A stretch of 18,465 nucleotides of DNA from Sedimentisphaerales bacterium (GTDB lineage: Bacteria > Planctomycetota > Phycisphaerae > Sedimentisphaerales > SG8-4). Shown piece by piece: positions 1 through 6,450 of the stretch. Under the pieces are notes generated by a model that saw only the letters and a program-made list of their open reading frames with translations, had not been told where the DNA came from and did no database searches. Both the position numbers and the translations under genes were made by a program. The stretch spans positions 1 to 18,465 of the forward strand of contig JAFGCA010000398.1 of assembly GCA_016932895.1 (NCBI GenBank), written 5' to 3'. Positions within the stretch are counted from its first letter, which is position 1. Each line of letters begins with the position of its first letter.

Positions 1-259
1 AGATGTAGTGCCGACCTTTGCCACCTGCGGACGGTAGAATAAGGACTTACGAACGTTTTTGAGCCGAATAGGGAAAGTCGGGCTAAGCGTACCCACGAAT
101 TACGATTACTCCTTGCTTAGCTTGTCATCCTGAACGAAGCGCAGCGCAGCAAAGGATCTGGGCTGCGGCTGTGAAATAGCTTTTGTTCGGAGGCCAGATC
201 CTTCGCCTGCGGCTCAGGATGACAGAGTTGTGTCGCGCCAGAGTTCTGCCTAATCCGTA
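1..259. other. Left-edge gene-free stretch
   Basis: I see no supportable gene here. The short open frames at the very left edge stop within about 14 codons on the plus strand, so a gene tail entering from the left can be neither shown nor excluded. The stretch contains the inverted repeat at 123-224, described separately, and ends at the stop codon of the minus-strand glycosyltransferase gene. Confidence 0.5.
123..224. repeat. Dispersed-type inverted repeat (TGTCATCCTGA family)
   Basis: The left arm (123-161) begins TGTCATCCTGA and ends AAGGATCTGG. The right arm (194-224) is its inverted counterpart, beginning CCAGATCCTT and ending TCAGGATGACA. The terminal 11 bp and inner 10 bp pair perfectly; the GC-rich middle of the arms has diverged. 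This sequence type is a familiar dispersed intergenic element in many bacterial genomes and metagenome bins. It lies about 35 bp past the stop codon of the minus-strand glycosyltransferase, so in RNA it would form a long stem-loop that could end or stabilise that transcript. The terminator role is inference; no T tract follows. Confidence 0.75.
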
Positions 260-1015
260 TCAGTCCCGTTTCTGCGGTTCGCCGACGCAGTGGTTTTCAC
301 GGGACAACGCGCGCTTGAGGGTGTGCAGCTCCGCCAGCACGGGCCACGGCGTGCGCGTGACCGAGAGACGGCTGTCCCGATCGCACGCCCACTCGACGGG
401 GAATTCGGCGATGCGATACCCCTTTTTCTGTGCCCGCAAGATAACTTCGATGTCGAACATGAAGCCGTCGCTGATGCACTGGCCGTAGAGCTCGCGCGCG
501 ACGTCGCCCCGATAGATCTTGAACCCGCACTGGGTGTCGGTCAGCTCGCGCGGGACGCCCAGCATCGTGCACACCGTCGCCTTGAACATGCGGGAGAAAA
601 GGCGGCGATGCCACGGCTGATCCTGCAGGATGTCGCTTTCGATGTGCCGGCGGGACCCGTGGGCGATGTCACAGGCGTCGTCTCTGAGCATCTCCAGGCC
701 CTGGAGCACGTTTCCGTAGGGGATGCAAAGCCCGCAGTCGGCGAACATGGCGTAAAGGCCCACGGTTTCCTTCATGCCCGTTCGCACCGCGTACCCTTTG
801 CCCCGATGGGGCTCGTAGCGGATCACGCGGACTTGCGTGTAGGAAGGGATTCTGGCCTGTTCGGCGGCTTTCTTGGTGTCGTCGCTGCTGCCGTCATCGA
901 CGACGAGGATCTCGCCATTGAGACCGTTGCCCTGGAGAAACTCGGCGGCGGCCTTCACGTCGCGCGCGATCTTCTCGCTCTCCTCAAAGGCCGGTATAAC
1001 GATGGACAAATCCAT
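260..1015 (-). CDS. Family 2 glycosyltransferase (dolichyl-phosphate-sugar-synthase-like)
   Basis: This 251-residue GT-A enzyme probably moves a sugar from a nucleotide donor to a lipid phosphate or envelope acceptor at the cytoplasmic membrane face. What is seen: the N-terminal strand SIVIPAFEE (4-12), VVDDGSSDDT (38-47), GKGYAVRTGM (72-81), and TDTQCGFKIY (159-168), the last typical of dolichyl-phosphate mannose/glucose synthases. The usual DxD metal motif is atypical, reading ADCGL with Asp93 and Gly95. No transmembrane helices follow the catalytic domain, unlike GtrB-type enzymes. An upstream ATG in frame exists at 1117, but the start at 1015 is preferred: AGGAAGG lies just upstream and the family begins at this strand. 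It is divergent from the Tat-protein pair at 1269-3720. The exact substrate is unknown. Confidence 0.85.
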   Translation of the reverse strand: MDLSIVIPAFEESEKIARDVKAAAEFLQGNGLNGEILVVDDGSSDDTKKAAEQARIPSYTQVRVIRYEPHRGKGYAVRTGMKETVGLYAMFADCGLCIPYGNVLQGLEMLRDDACDIAHGSRRHIESDILQDQPWHRRLFSRMFKATVCTMLGVPRELTDTQCGFKIYRGDVARELYGQCISDGFMFDIEVILRAQKKGYRIAEFPVEWACDRDSRLSVTRTPWPVLAELHTLKRALSRENHCVGEPQKRD

Positions 1016-1140
1016 GCGCCCTTCCTGAATGAAAAAGCAGCCCAAGCTGCAGTCTTGTCGCCGGCAAAGCTCCGAGCAAGGCGCCGACGACGAATGGACA
1101 ATCGCGCGCGGCCCCAAAACCTGATCCGTGATTTCCCGCG

Positions 1141-1169
1141 ATTATAGCGGGGATCGGACCCGAGGGGAA
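1141..1169 (-). promoter_or_regulatory. Putative sigma70 promoter for the glycosyltransferase
   Basis: Read on the minus strand there is a perfect -10 TATAAT (1141-1146) with a poor -35 TTCCCC (1164-1169) at 17 bp spacing. It lies about 125 bp upstream of the chosen start codon. It faces away from the plus-strand promoter at 1191-1219. Confidence 0.4.
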
Positions 1170-1190
1170 GCGCGAACGCGCCGGTACGCC

Positions 1191-1219
1191 TTGGAGTACA
1201 ACGGCTGGTCCGGTATAAT
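1191..1219 (+). promoter_or_regulatory. Putative sigma70 promoter for the Tat-protein pair
   Basis: TTGGAG (1191-1196), a 17-bp spacer, then a perfect TATAAT (1214-1219). The start codon of the first Tat-signal gene is 50 bp downstream, at 1269. The -35 matches only three of six consensus bases; the -10 and spacing are ideal. Confidence 0.6.
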
Positions 1220-1268
1220 GATACGGCAAGGTCCATTGTCCGGGGGTACATTTTTCGAGGAGTTGATT

Positions 1269-2315
1269 ATGGCATGCAGAATCGACCGTCGCAGTTTTCT
1301 GGGCAAGTCCGTTGCGGCCGGGGCGGCCTTTGTCGGCATCCAGAGCGTGGAGGAGAAGAAGCTTCTGGCCATGCTGGAGAATCCCAGCGAGAAGGACCGG
1401 CTCAAGGAGGGCGCGGAAGACGCGATGCCCATGGGCAAAATCAAGGACGTGAAGATCAGCCGCCTGATCGCCGGCGGCAACATCATCAGCGGCTGGTGCC
1501 ACCAGAGAGACCTGCTCTATGTCTCCACGCTGGCCGGCCATTATCTCACGGAGGAAAAGCAGTTCGACACCCTCGAGCTCTACGAAGAGCACGGCATCAA
1601 CACGTGCTCGCCCGATCCCAGCCAGATGGGCTTCATCAGTAAGTACAAACGCGAGCGCGGCGGTGAGATACAGACCATCGTCGGCTGTCATGAGGACTGG
1701 GACTATTTCAACAACCCCGCCTGGAAACGGCTCAAGCAGAACATCGACGAGAGCATCGACGCTGGCGGCACGATGATGTACACCCAGGGCGGCTATACCG
1801 AGCACGTGATGAAGACCGGCGATCCGAAGAAGATCGAGATCATCGCCAAGGCGATAGAATACATCAAGGAGCAGGGATACCCGGCGGGCCTGGGCTGTCA
1901 TGATATCAAGGTCATTCAGATTGCTGACAAGTACGGCATCGAGCCCGATTACTATTTCAAAACGCTGCATCACGACAAATACTGGTCGGCCCAGCCGCGG
2001 GAGCACCGCGAGCATTGGTCGGTGGACAGCACGCTCCATCTCGATCACAACAAGTTTCACGACAACATTTACGACCTGTTCCCGGAAAACACGATCGCGT
2101 TGATGGCGAAAAAGAAGCAGCCGTGGATTGCTTTCAAGACCCTGGCCGCCGGAGCGATTCATCCCGAGTCCGCCTTCGAGTTCTGCTTCAAGAACGGCGC
2201 CGATTTCATCACGGTCGGGATGTTCGATTTCCAGATTGTCGAGGACACGATCATCGCCCGCGAGACGCTGGCTTCGGACGAGGTAAAGGACCGCAGCCGG
2301 CGGTGGTGCGCCTGA
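1269..2315 (+). CDS. Tat-signal aldo/keto-reductase-like TIM-barrel protein
   Basis: This is a 348-residue protein with a twin-arginine leader: DRRSFLGK at residues 6-13, then the hydrophobic run SVAAGAAFVG. It is therefore probably exported folded. No clear Ala-x-Ala cleavage site follows. The mature part starts with KISRLIAGGNIISG (63-76), which resembles the first strand of aldo/keto reductases. It ends with FCFKNGADFITVGMFDFQIVED (305-326 region), resembling the last barrel strands and the cofactor end of that fold. A His-rich stretch lies at 234-260. I do not see a confident Asp/Tyr/Lys/His catalytic set, so oxidoreductase activity is inference. The start at 1269 has GAGGAG upstream; an in-frame ATG at 1128 is less likely. 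It is followed after 76 bp by a second Tat oxidoreductase and probably shares its transcript. Confidence 0.6.
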   Translation: MACRIDRRSFLGKSVAAGAAFVGIQSVEEKKLLAMLENPSEKDRLKEGAEDAMPMGKIKDVKISRLIAGGNIISGWCHQRDLLYVSTLAGHYLTEEKQFDTLELYEEHGINTCSPDPSQMGFISKYKRERGGEIQTIVGCHEDWDYFNNPAWKRLKQNIDESIDAGGTMMYTQGGYTEHVMKTGDPKKIEIIAKAIEYIKEQGYPAGLGCHDIKVIQIADKYGIEPDYYFKTLHHDKYWSAQPREHREHWSVDSTLHLDHNKFHDNIYDLFPENTIALMAKKKQPWIAFKTLAAGAIHPESAFEFCFKNGADFITVGMFDFQIVEDTIIARETLASDEVKDRSRRWCA

Positions 2316-2391
2316 GGCGGCGGCCGCACGCGGCGTTTCGCGCCCGACCGCGTGTGCATCCTTCTTCTGTGCTTGCATGGGAGTTACGTTC

Positions 2392-3720
2392 ATGGACAGA
2401 CGGAGTTTCCTTCATTCCACGGCGACCGCCGGGGCGGGCCTGATGCTCTCGCCGGCCGCGCTCGCGCGAGCTGACGCCGCCGACAAACGCGATATCAACC
2501 TCGCGCTGCTGGGCGCCGGGGCTCAGGGAGAGGTGCTGCTGAACGCCGTCCTGAAGATGGGGACGGACGCGCGAATCCGCTTCAAGGCGGTCTGTGACAT
2601 TTGGGAGAATCTCAGCCTCCAGCGCGTCGTGGGTCTGCTGAGCCGATTCGGTCGCGAGGCCCGCGGCTACGTCGATTATCGCGAGATGCTCGACGCCGAG
2701 AAGCAGTTGGATGCGGTCCTGATCGCGACTCCCGATTTCTGGCACGCCCGACAAGCCGCCGCGTGTCTCGAGGCGGGCCTGCACGTGTACTGCGAGTCGC
2801 CCATGTCCGATACCATGGCCGGCGCGCGGGACATGGCGGCTGCCGCACGCCGGACGGGCAAGCTGCTGCAGATCGGTCACCAGCGGCGCAGCAACCCGCG
2901 GTACGTGCATTGCCGCGGCAAGCTCCTCAAGACGGCGGGGCTCCTGGGCCGGCTGACGGCGGTCAGCGCCCAGTGGAATCGGCCCGCCCGCGCCGATCGT
3001 GGCTGGTCGAAGCGCCGTGTCATCGACCCGGCCACGCTCGAACGCTACGGCTACAAGTCCATGCACCAGTTCAAGAACTGGATGTGGTACAAGGGACTCG
3101 GCGCCGGTCCCGTGGTCGATTTCGGCGCTCATCAGATCGACGTCATCAACTGGTTCCTCGGCGCGACGCCCAAATCCGTTACCGCGCGGGGCGGGACGTA
3201 CTACTACGATCCGAAGACGCACGAGTGGTGTGACACCGTAATGGCGATCCTCGAATATGAGACGACGCCAGGTACGGTTGCCGTCTCGTACGAGAATCTG
3301 TCGACCAACGGTTACGGGGGCCACGTCGAGGTTTTCATGGGCGATCAGGGGACGCTCGAATTATCCGAGTTACCGAGCCGGGGAGGCGTCTATCGTGACG
3401 CCGAGGCGCCGGACTGGGACAAGTGGGTTCGCCTTGGCTTCCTGAATCGACCGGGCATGCCGGAGGAGAAAGAGGACGCGCCGGGCACGATCATGGTGGC
3501 CGAGACCAAGCCCCCGTCGAAGTACGAGATCCCCGTTACGTTGACCGATCCGTATCACCAGCCGCATCTGCGGAACTTCTTCGATGCGATCCGGGGCCGC
3601 GCCCGCCTGGCCAGTCCGCCCGAGACGGCGCTGGCCGCCACCGCGACGGCCCTGGCAATCAACGAGGCCGTCGCGCAGAAAAAGACCGTGGAATTCGACG
3701 CCGATTCCTTCCGGGCCTGA
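2392..3720 (+). CDS. Tat-exported Gfo/Idh/MocA family oxidoreductase
   Basis: This 442-residue protein has a Tat signal (DRRSFLHS at 2-9, hydrophobic core to about residue 22, plausible cleavage after PAALA). A Rossmann domain follows with LALLGAGAQGEV (37-48) and IATPDFWHA (111-119). The second Gfo/Idh/MocA domain shows GPVVDFGAHQIDVINWFLG (239-257). Family members act on sugars, inositols or sugar acids with tightly bound or exchangeable NAD(P). The usual Glu-Lys-Pro motif here reads CESPM (134-138), so the conserved lysine is serine. The start at 2392 is chosen because a GGGAG ribosome site precedes it and it sits right before the Tat motif; an ATG at 2377 is in frame. Planctomycetes often carry many such exported proteins for polysaccharide use. 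The substrate is unknown. Confidence 0.85.
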   Translation: MDRRSFLHSTATAGAGLMLSPAALARADAADKRDINLALLGAGAQGEVLLNAVLKMGTDARIRFKAVCDIWENLSLQRVVGLLSRFGREARGYVDYREMLDAEKQLDAVLIATPDFWHARQAAACLEAGLHVYCESPMSDTMAGARDMAAAARRTGKLLQIGHQRRSNPRYVHCRGKLLKTAGLLGRLTAVSAQWNRPARADRGWSKRRVIDPATLERYGYKSMHQFKNWMWYKGLGAGPVVDFGAHQIDVINWFLGATPKSVTARGGTYYYDPKTHEWCDTVMAILEYETTPGTVAVSYENLSTNGYGGHVEVFMGDQGTLELSELPSRGGVYRDAEAPDWDKWVRLGFLNRPGMPEEKEDAPGTIMVAETKPPSKYEIPVTLTDPYHQPHLRNFFDAIRGRARLASPPETALAATATALAINEAVAQKKTVEFDADSFRA

Positions 3721-3783
3721 GACGTCGGCTCCCGCGCGGCTGCCGTTCGACGGACGTTTCGGTCGCCTTCGCTCGGGCCGGGA

Positions 3784-4872
3784 CTACCCGATCTCGTCGT
3801 CGATCCAGGCGAGCAGCTCTTTGAGATCGTCCATGGTGATGTCACCCATGTGGGCGATGCGGAAGGTCTCTTCCTTGAGCTTGCCGTAGCCGTTGCCGAA
3901 GATGGTGTTGTGCTTCTGCTCGATCGCGGCGATCGTCTCGGCGACGTTGATCCCGCGGGTGTTCTTGACCGTCGTCAGCGTGTTCGAGGCGTACTTCTCG
4001 TCGCAGAACAGCGCGAATTTCTCCTTGGCCCAACCCCGGACGAACTCGCCCATCTGCTGATGTCGCGCCCAGACGTTCTCCATGCCTTCGTTGACGAGCT
4101 TGTGACACTGATAGTTCAGCGCCATGACGTGCGCGACGCTGGGCGTGACCAGCGTCTGGTTCTTCTCGGCGGACTTGGCCCAGAGCTCGAAGTTGAAATA
4201 GTACCCGCGTCCCGGCACACTTTTGCTTTTCTCGACCGCCCGGTTGCTCACCGCCGCGACGGTGAAGCCCGGCGGGATCGCGAACGCCTTCTGCACCGAG
4301 GCGAAGACGATGTCCCAGCCCAGCTCGTCGAAATGCAGGGGCAAGCCGACCATCCCGCTGACGGCGTCGACGAAGACCAGCACGTCCGGATACTTCTCCT
4401 TCATCATTTTGCTGATTTCCTGGACTGGATTGGTCAGTCCCGTGCTCGTCTCATTGTAGACCATGGTGAGCGCCGCGTACTTGCCGCCGGCCAGCTTCTC
4501 GTCGATCAGCTCCGCGGTCGTGGCCTGGCCCCAGTCCACTTTGAGCGCATCGACGTTCCGTTCGCAAGCGGTGGCGACGTCGGCCCACTTGTCACTAAAC
4601 GCGCCGCAGCACGCCGCCAGCACCGTCTCGTCGGGGGCGACGCAGTTGCGGATCGACGCCTCCCAAAGGCCCGAGCCGCTGGAGGTGGAGAGGAACACGT
4701 GCTGATCGGTGAAAAGGATCTTCTTGAGCATGGCCACGGTTTCGCCGTGGAGCTGGGAATATCCCTTGCCGCGATGTCCCAGCGTCGGCCGGGCCAATTG
4801 CTGCAACACGTCGTCGTTGACCTTTACCGGTCCGGGAATGAAAAGTCGTGGCGCGTTCTTCCAGTCTGCCAT
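3784..4872 (-). CDS. Class V pyridoxal-phosphate aminotransferase (serine-pyruvate / alanine-glyoxylate type)
   Basis: This 362-residue cytosolic PLP enzyme starts with LFIPGPVKV (10-18), the glycine-proline entry typical of alanine-glyoxylate and serine-glyoxylate aminotransferases. Other marks are STSSGSGLWEAS (62-73), YNETSTGL (139-146), the PLP-ring aspartate in FVDAVSG (167-173) and the Schiff-base lysine in ASVQKAF (K195). Length matches the family. Expected reaction: transfer of an amino group among serine, alanine, glyoxylate, pyruvate or 3-phosphohydroxypyruvate; the exact pair cannot be read. A GGAG ribosome site precedes the ATG. It follows the DUF1015 gene by 19 bp on one transcript, which points to serine metabolism, but no serA is in the window. 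Confidence 0.85.
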   Translation of the reverse strand: MADWKNAPRLFIPGPVKVNDDVLQQLARPTLGHRGKGYSQLHGETVAMLKKILFTDQHVFLSTSSGSGLWEASIRNCVAPDETVLAACCGAFSDKWADVATACERNVDALKVDWGQATTAELIDEKLAGGKYAALTMVYNETSTGLTNPVQEISKMMKEKYPDVLVFVDAVSGMVGLPLHFDELGWDIVFASVQKAFAIPPGFTVAAVSNRAVEKSKSVPGRGYYFNFELWAKSAEKNQTLVTPSVAHVMALNYQCHKLVNEGMENVWARHQQMGEFVRGWAKEKFALFCDEKYASNTLTTVKNTRGINVAETIAAIEQKHNTIFGNGYGKLKEETFRIAHMGDITMDDLKELLAWIDDEIG

Positions 4873-4891
4873 GTGCGCTCTCCAAAAGCGA

Positions 4892-6223
4892 TTAGATTTT
4901 TTGGATGGTTAATCCCGTGTACATCTTCGGATAGAAATAAGTGGACTTGTGCGGCATGCGCTCGCCGGCCTCGGTGACCTCCACCAACTGTTCCATCTTC
5001 ACCGGATTCGTGAAGAAAGCGATTTGTCTCTTACCCGCGTCAATCTGCGCGATGAGGGTGTCGATGGCGTTGGGCGTGTCCTTGACGTACCCGACGAAGT
5101 CGGGGTCGCCCATCCGGTCCTCGTCGAAATGGAGCACCGCTTCGAGCACGAGCTTCTGGAGTACGGATACGTCGAGCGCGCGCCAAGCCGGACTTTTTTC
5201 CGGGGCGGCGTTGGCCATGAGGGCGGCGTCCTTCAGGACGATCACATGGAAGGCGCCGTGGCCCATATAAACGCCGAAGGCGTTTTCGTCGTTGTCGTGT
5301 CGGGCCTTCATCTCGGCCAGCATCTTCTGTTTGGCCTGCTCCTTTTCCGGGCCGGTCGCAGCGAACTTGATCTCGACGATGTCGAAGGTGTCTTTCAGAC
5401 GCGTCAGAAACGCTTCGCCCGCAAAGCCGTCGATGCCGCCGACCACGCGGTGCGTGGCCAAAACGAGGAGACCCTTCTGCCGGGTGTTGGTGAAGGCCAG
5501 CATCTGGTGGCTGGCGGCCGGGTTGCCGTTTTCGCGGGCGTAGGTCAGGCCGGTGGTGTAGCGGTGGTGGCCGTCGGCGATGATGCAGCTTTTGTCGCTC
5601 ATCATCGCCACGATGGCGTTGATGTCGTCGGCGCCCGTGATGGCGAAGAGCCGGTGCCGCACGTCCTGCTCATCGGTGAAGTCCACGAGCGGTTCCTGTG
5701 CAGTTGCCCTCTGCAAAATGGCGTCGGCGATCTGCTGCGGGTCCTCGTAGAGCATGAAGACCAGCCCGAACCGGGCGCCGGTCGCGCGCTTGAGGTTGAG
5801 CCGGTCGAGCATCGGTTTCTCGAACACCTGCTCGTGCGGCTTGACCGTCTTGCCGAAATCTTCGAGCTTGCCCAGGGCGATGAAGCTCAAACGCTGGAAG
5901 GCCTCACCGTTGATCTCGAAGTCCTGCACGTACGCGTAGATCGTATCCTTTTCGTCCGCCTTCAAAGCGCCTTGTCCGATCCAGTCGGTCAGAAAGGCCG
6001 CGGCGCGTGTGTACTGGTTGTCCTGCCCGTCGTCGGACGGTGTCGTCTTGCCCCGCGTGATGCGCACGACGTTGTACGGGCTCGCAGCGTACAGCTTCTC
6101 CCGGTCCTCGTCGTTGATGACGTCGTACGGCGGGGCAATGCACCGGCCCGTATCGCCCACGACCTCGGCATTGAACCGAAACGCTTTGAAGGGTCTTACT
6201 TCCATTTTCGCGGTCTTTATCAT
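4892..6223 (-). CDS. DUF1015 family protein
   Basis: This 443-residue protein of the DUF1015 family (Pfam PF06245 as I recall) has no function I can assign with certainty. Visible family marks are EVRPFKAFRF (8-17), RCIAPPYDVI (27-36), KPHEQVFEKP (128-137), IADGHHRYTTGL (215-226) and the C-terminal STYFYPKMYTGL. The strictly conserved DGHHR resembles the DGHxR-type motif of ParB/sulfiredoxin-fold nucleotide hydrolases and serine kinases, which is a hint only. It is the first gene of a two-gene transcript with a class V aminotransferase, suggesting a role in serine or glyoxylate metabolism. The start at 6223 has no good ribosome site; an alternative ATG at 6205 (MEVRPF) fits family starts equally well. 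Confidence 0.85.
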   Translation of the reverse strand: MIKTAKMEVRPFKAFRFNAEVVGDTGRCIAPPYDVINDEDREKLYAASPYNVVRITRGKTTPSDDGQDNQYTRAAAFLTDWIGQGALKADEKDTIYAYVQDFEINGEAFQRLSFIALGKLEDFGKTVKPHEQVFEKPMLDRLNLKRATGARFGLVFMLYEDPQQIADAILQRATAQEPLVDFTDEQDVRHRLFAITGADDINAIVAMMSDKSCIIADGHHRYTTGLTYARENGNPAASHQMLAFTNTRQKGLLVLATHRVVGGIDGFAGEAFLTRLKDTFDIVEIKFAATGPEKEQAKQKMLAEMKARHDNDENAFGVYMGHGAFHVIVLKDAALMANAAPEKSPAWRALDVSVLQKLVLEAVLHFDEDRMGDPDFVGYVKDTPNAIDTLIAQIDAGKRQIAFFTNPVKMEQLVEVTEAGERMPHKSTYFYPKMYTGLTIQKI

Positions 6224-6276
6224 CGTGTCGTTGTCAAGCAGCCGGAGGCGATACCTCCCTGCCTCCGCTCCAGGCT

Positions 6277-6303
6277 CCGGAGAACGCCAACAAGGCTCTC
6301 CGG
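6277..6303 (-). promoter_or_regulatory. Leader hairpin upstream of DUF1015
   Basis: CCGGAGA (6277-6283) pairs perfectly with TCTCCGG (6297-6303), and an inner GCC/GGC pair extends the stem past a two-base bulge. It lies in the roughly 90-nt untranslated leader between the promoter at 6320-6348 and the DUF1015 start. No T tract follows, so it is more likely an RNA-stability or binding element than a terminator. Function is inference. Confidence 0.45.
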
Positions 6304-6319
6304 GCCCGCGCGAAGCGGG

Positions 6320-6348
6320 ATCGTAGCGTAGAAGGGGCCCAAAGTCAA
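6320..6348 (-). promoter_or_regulatory. Sigma70-type promoter for the DUF1015-aminotransferase operon
   Basis: On the minus strand TTGACT (6343-6348), a spacer of exactly 17 bp, and TACGAT (6320-6325). This is among the best sigma70-like promoters in the window. It sits between the stop of the serine hydrolase gene (6451) and the DUF1015 start (6223). Confidence 0.7.
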
Positions 6349-6450
6349 GAAAGAACCCCCTCCGGCGATGGGCGACGGATGTCGATTCAATGGGGGTCCT
6401 GTGCGTGATCTGTGCGAGTCAGGCCTTTCTGGAAACACGGTTGGCTGCCC

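Noticed and set aside
1..42. Possible tail of a gene entering from the left edge
   Set aside because: Only 13 codons precede a stop and no family feature can be seen.
984..2393. Long minus-strand frame of 469 codons opposite the first Tat gene
   Set aside because: It is a GC-rich shadow of a real gene with clear family motifs, and it has no recognisable domain itself.
4949..6331. 460-codon plus-strand frame opposite DUF1015
   Set aside because: It is a shadow frame of the opposite gene, with no motif, no ribosome site and His/Val-rich composition typical of antisense reads.
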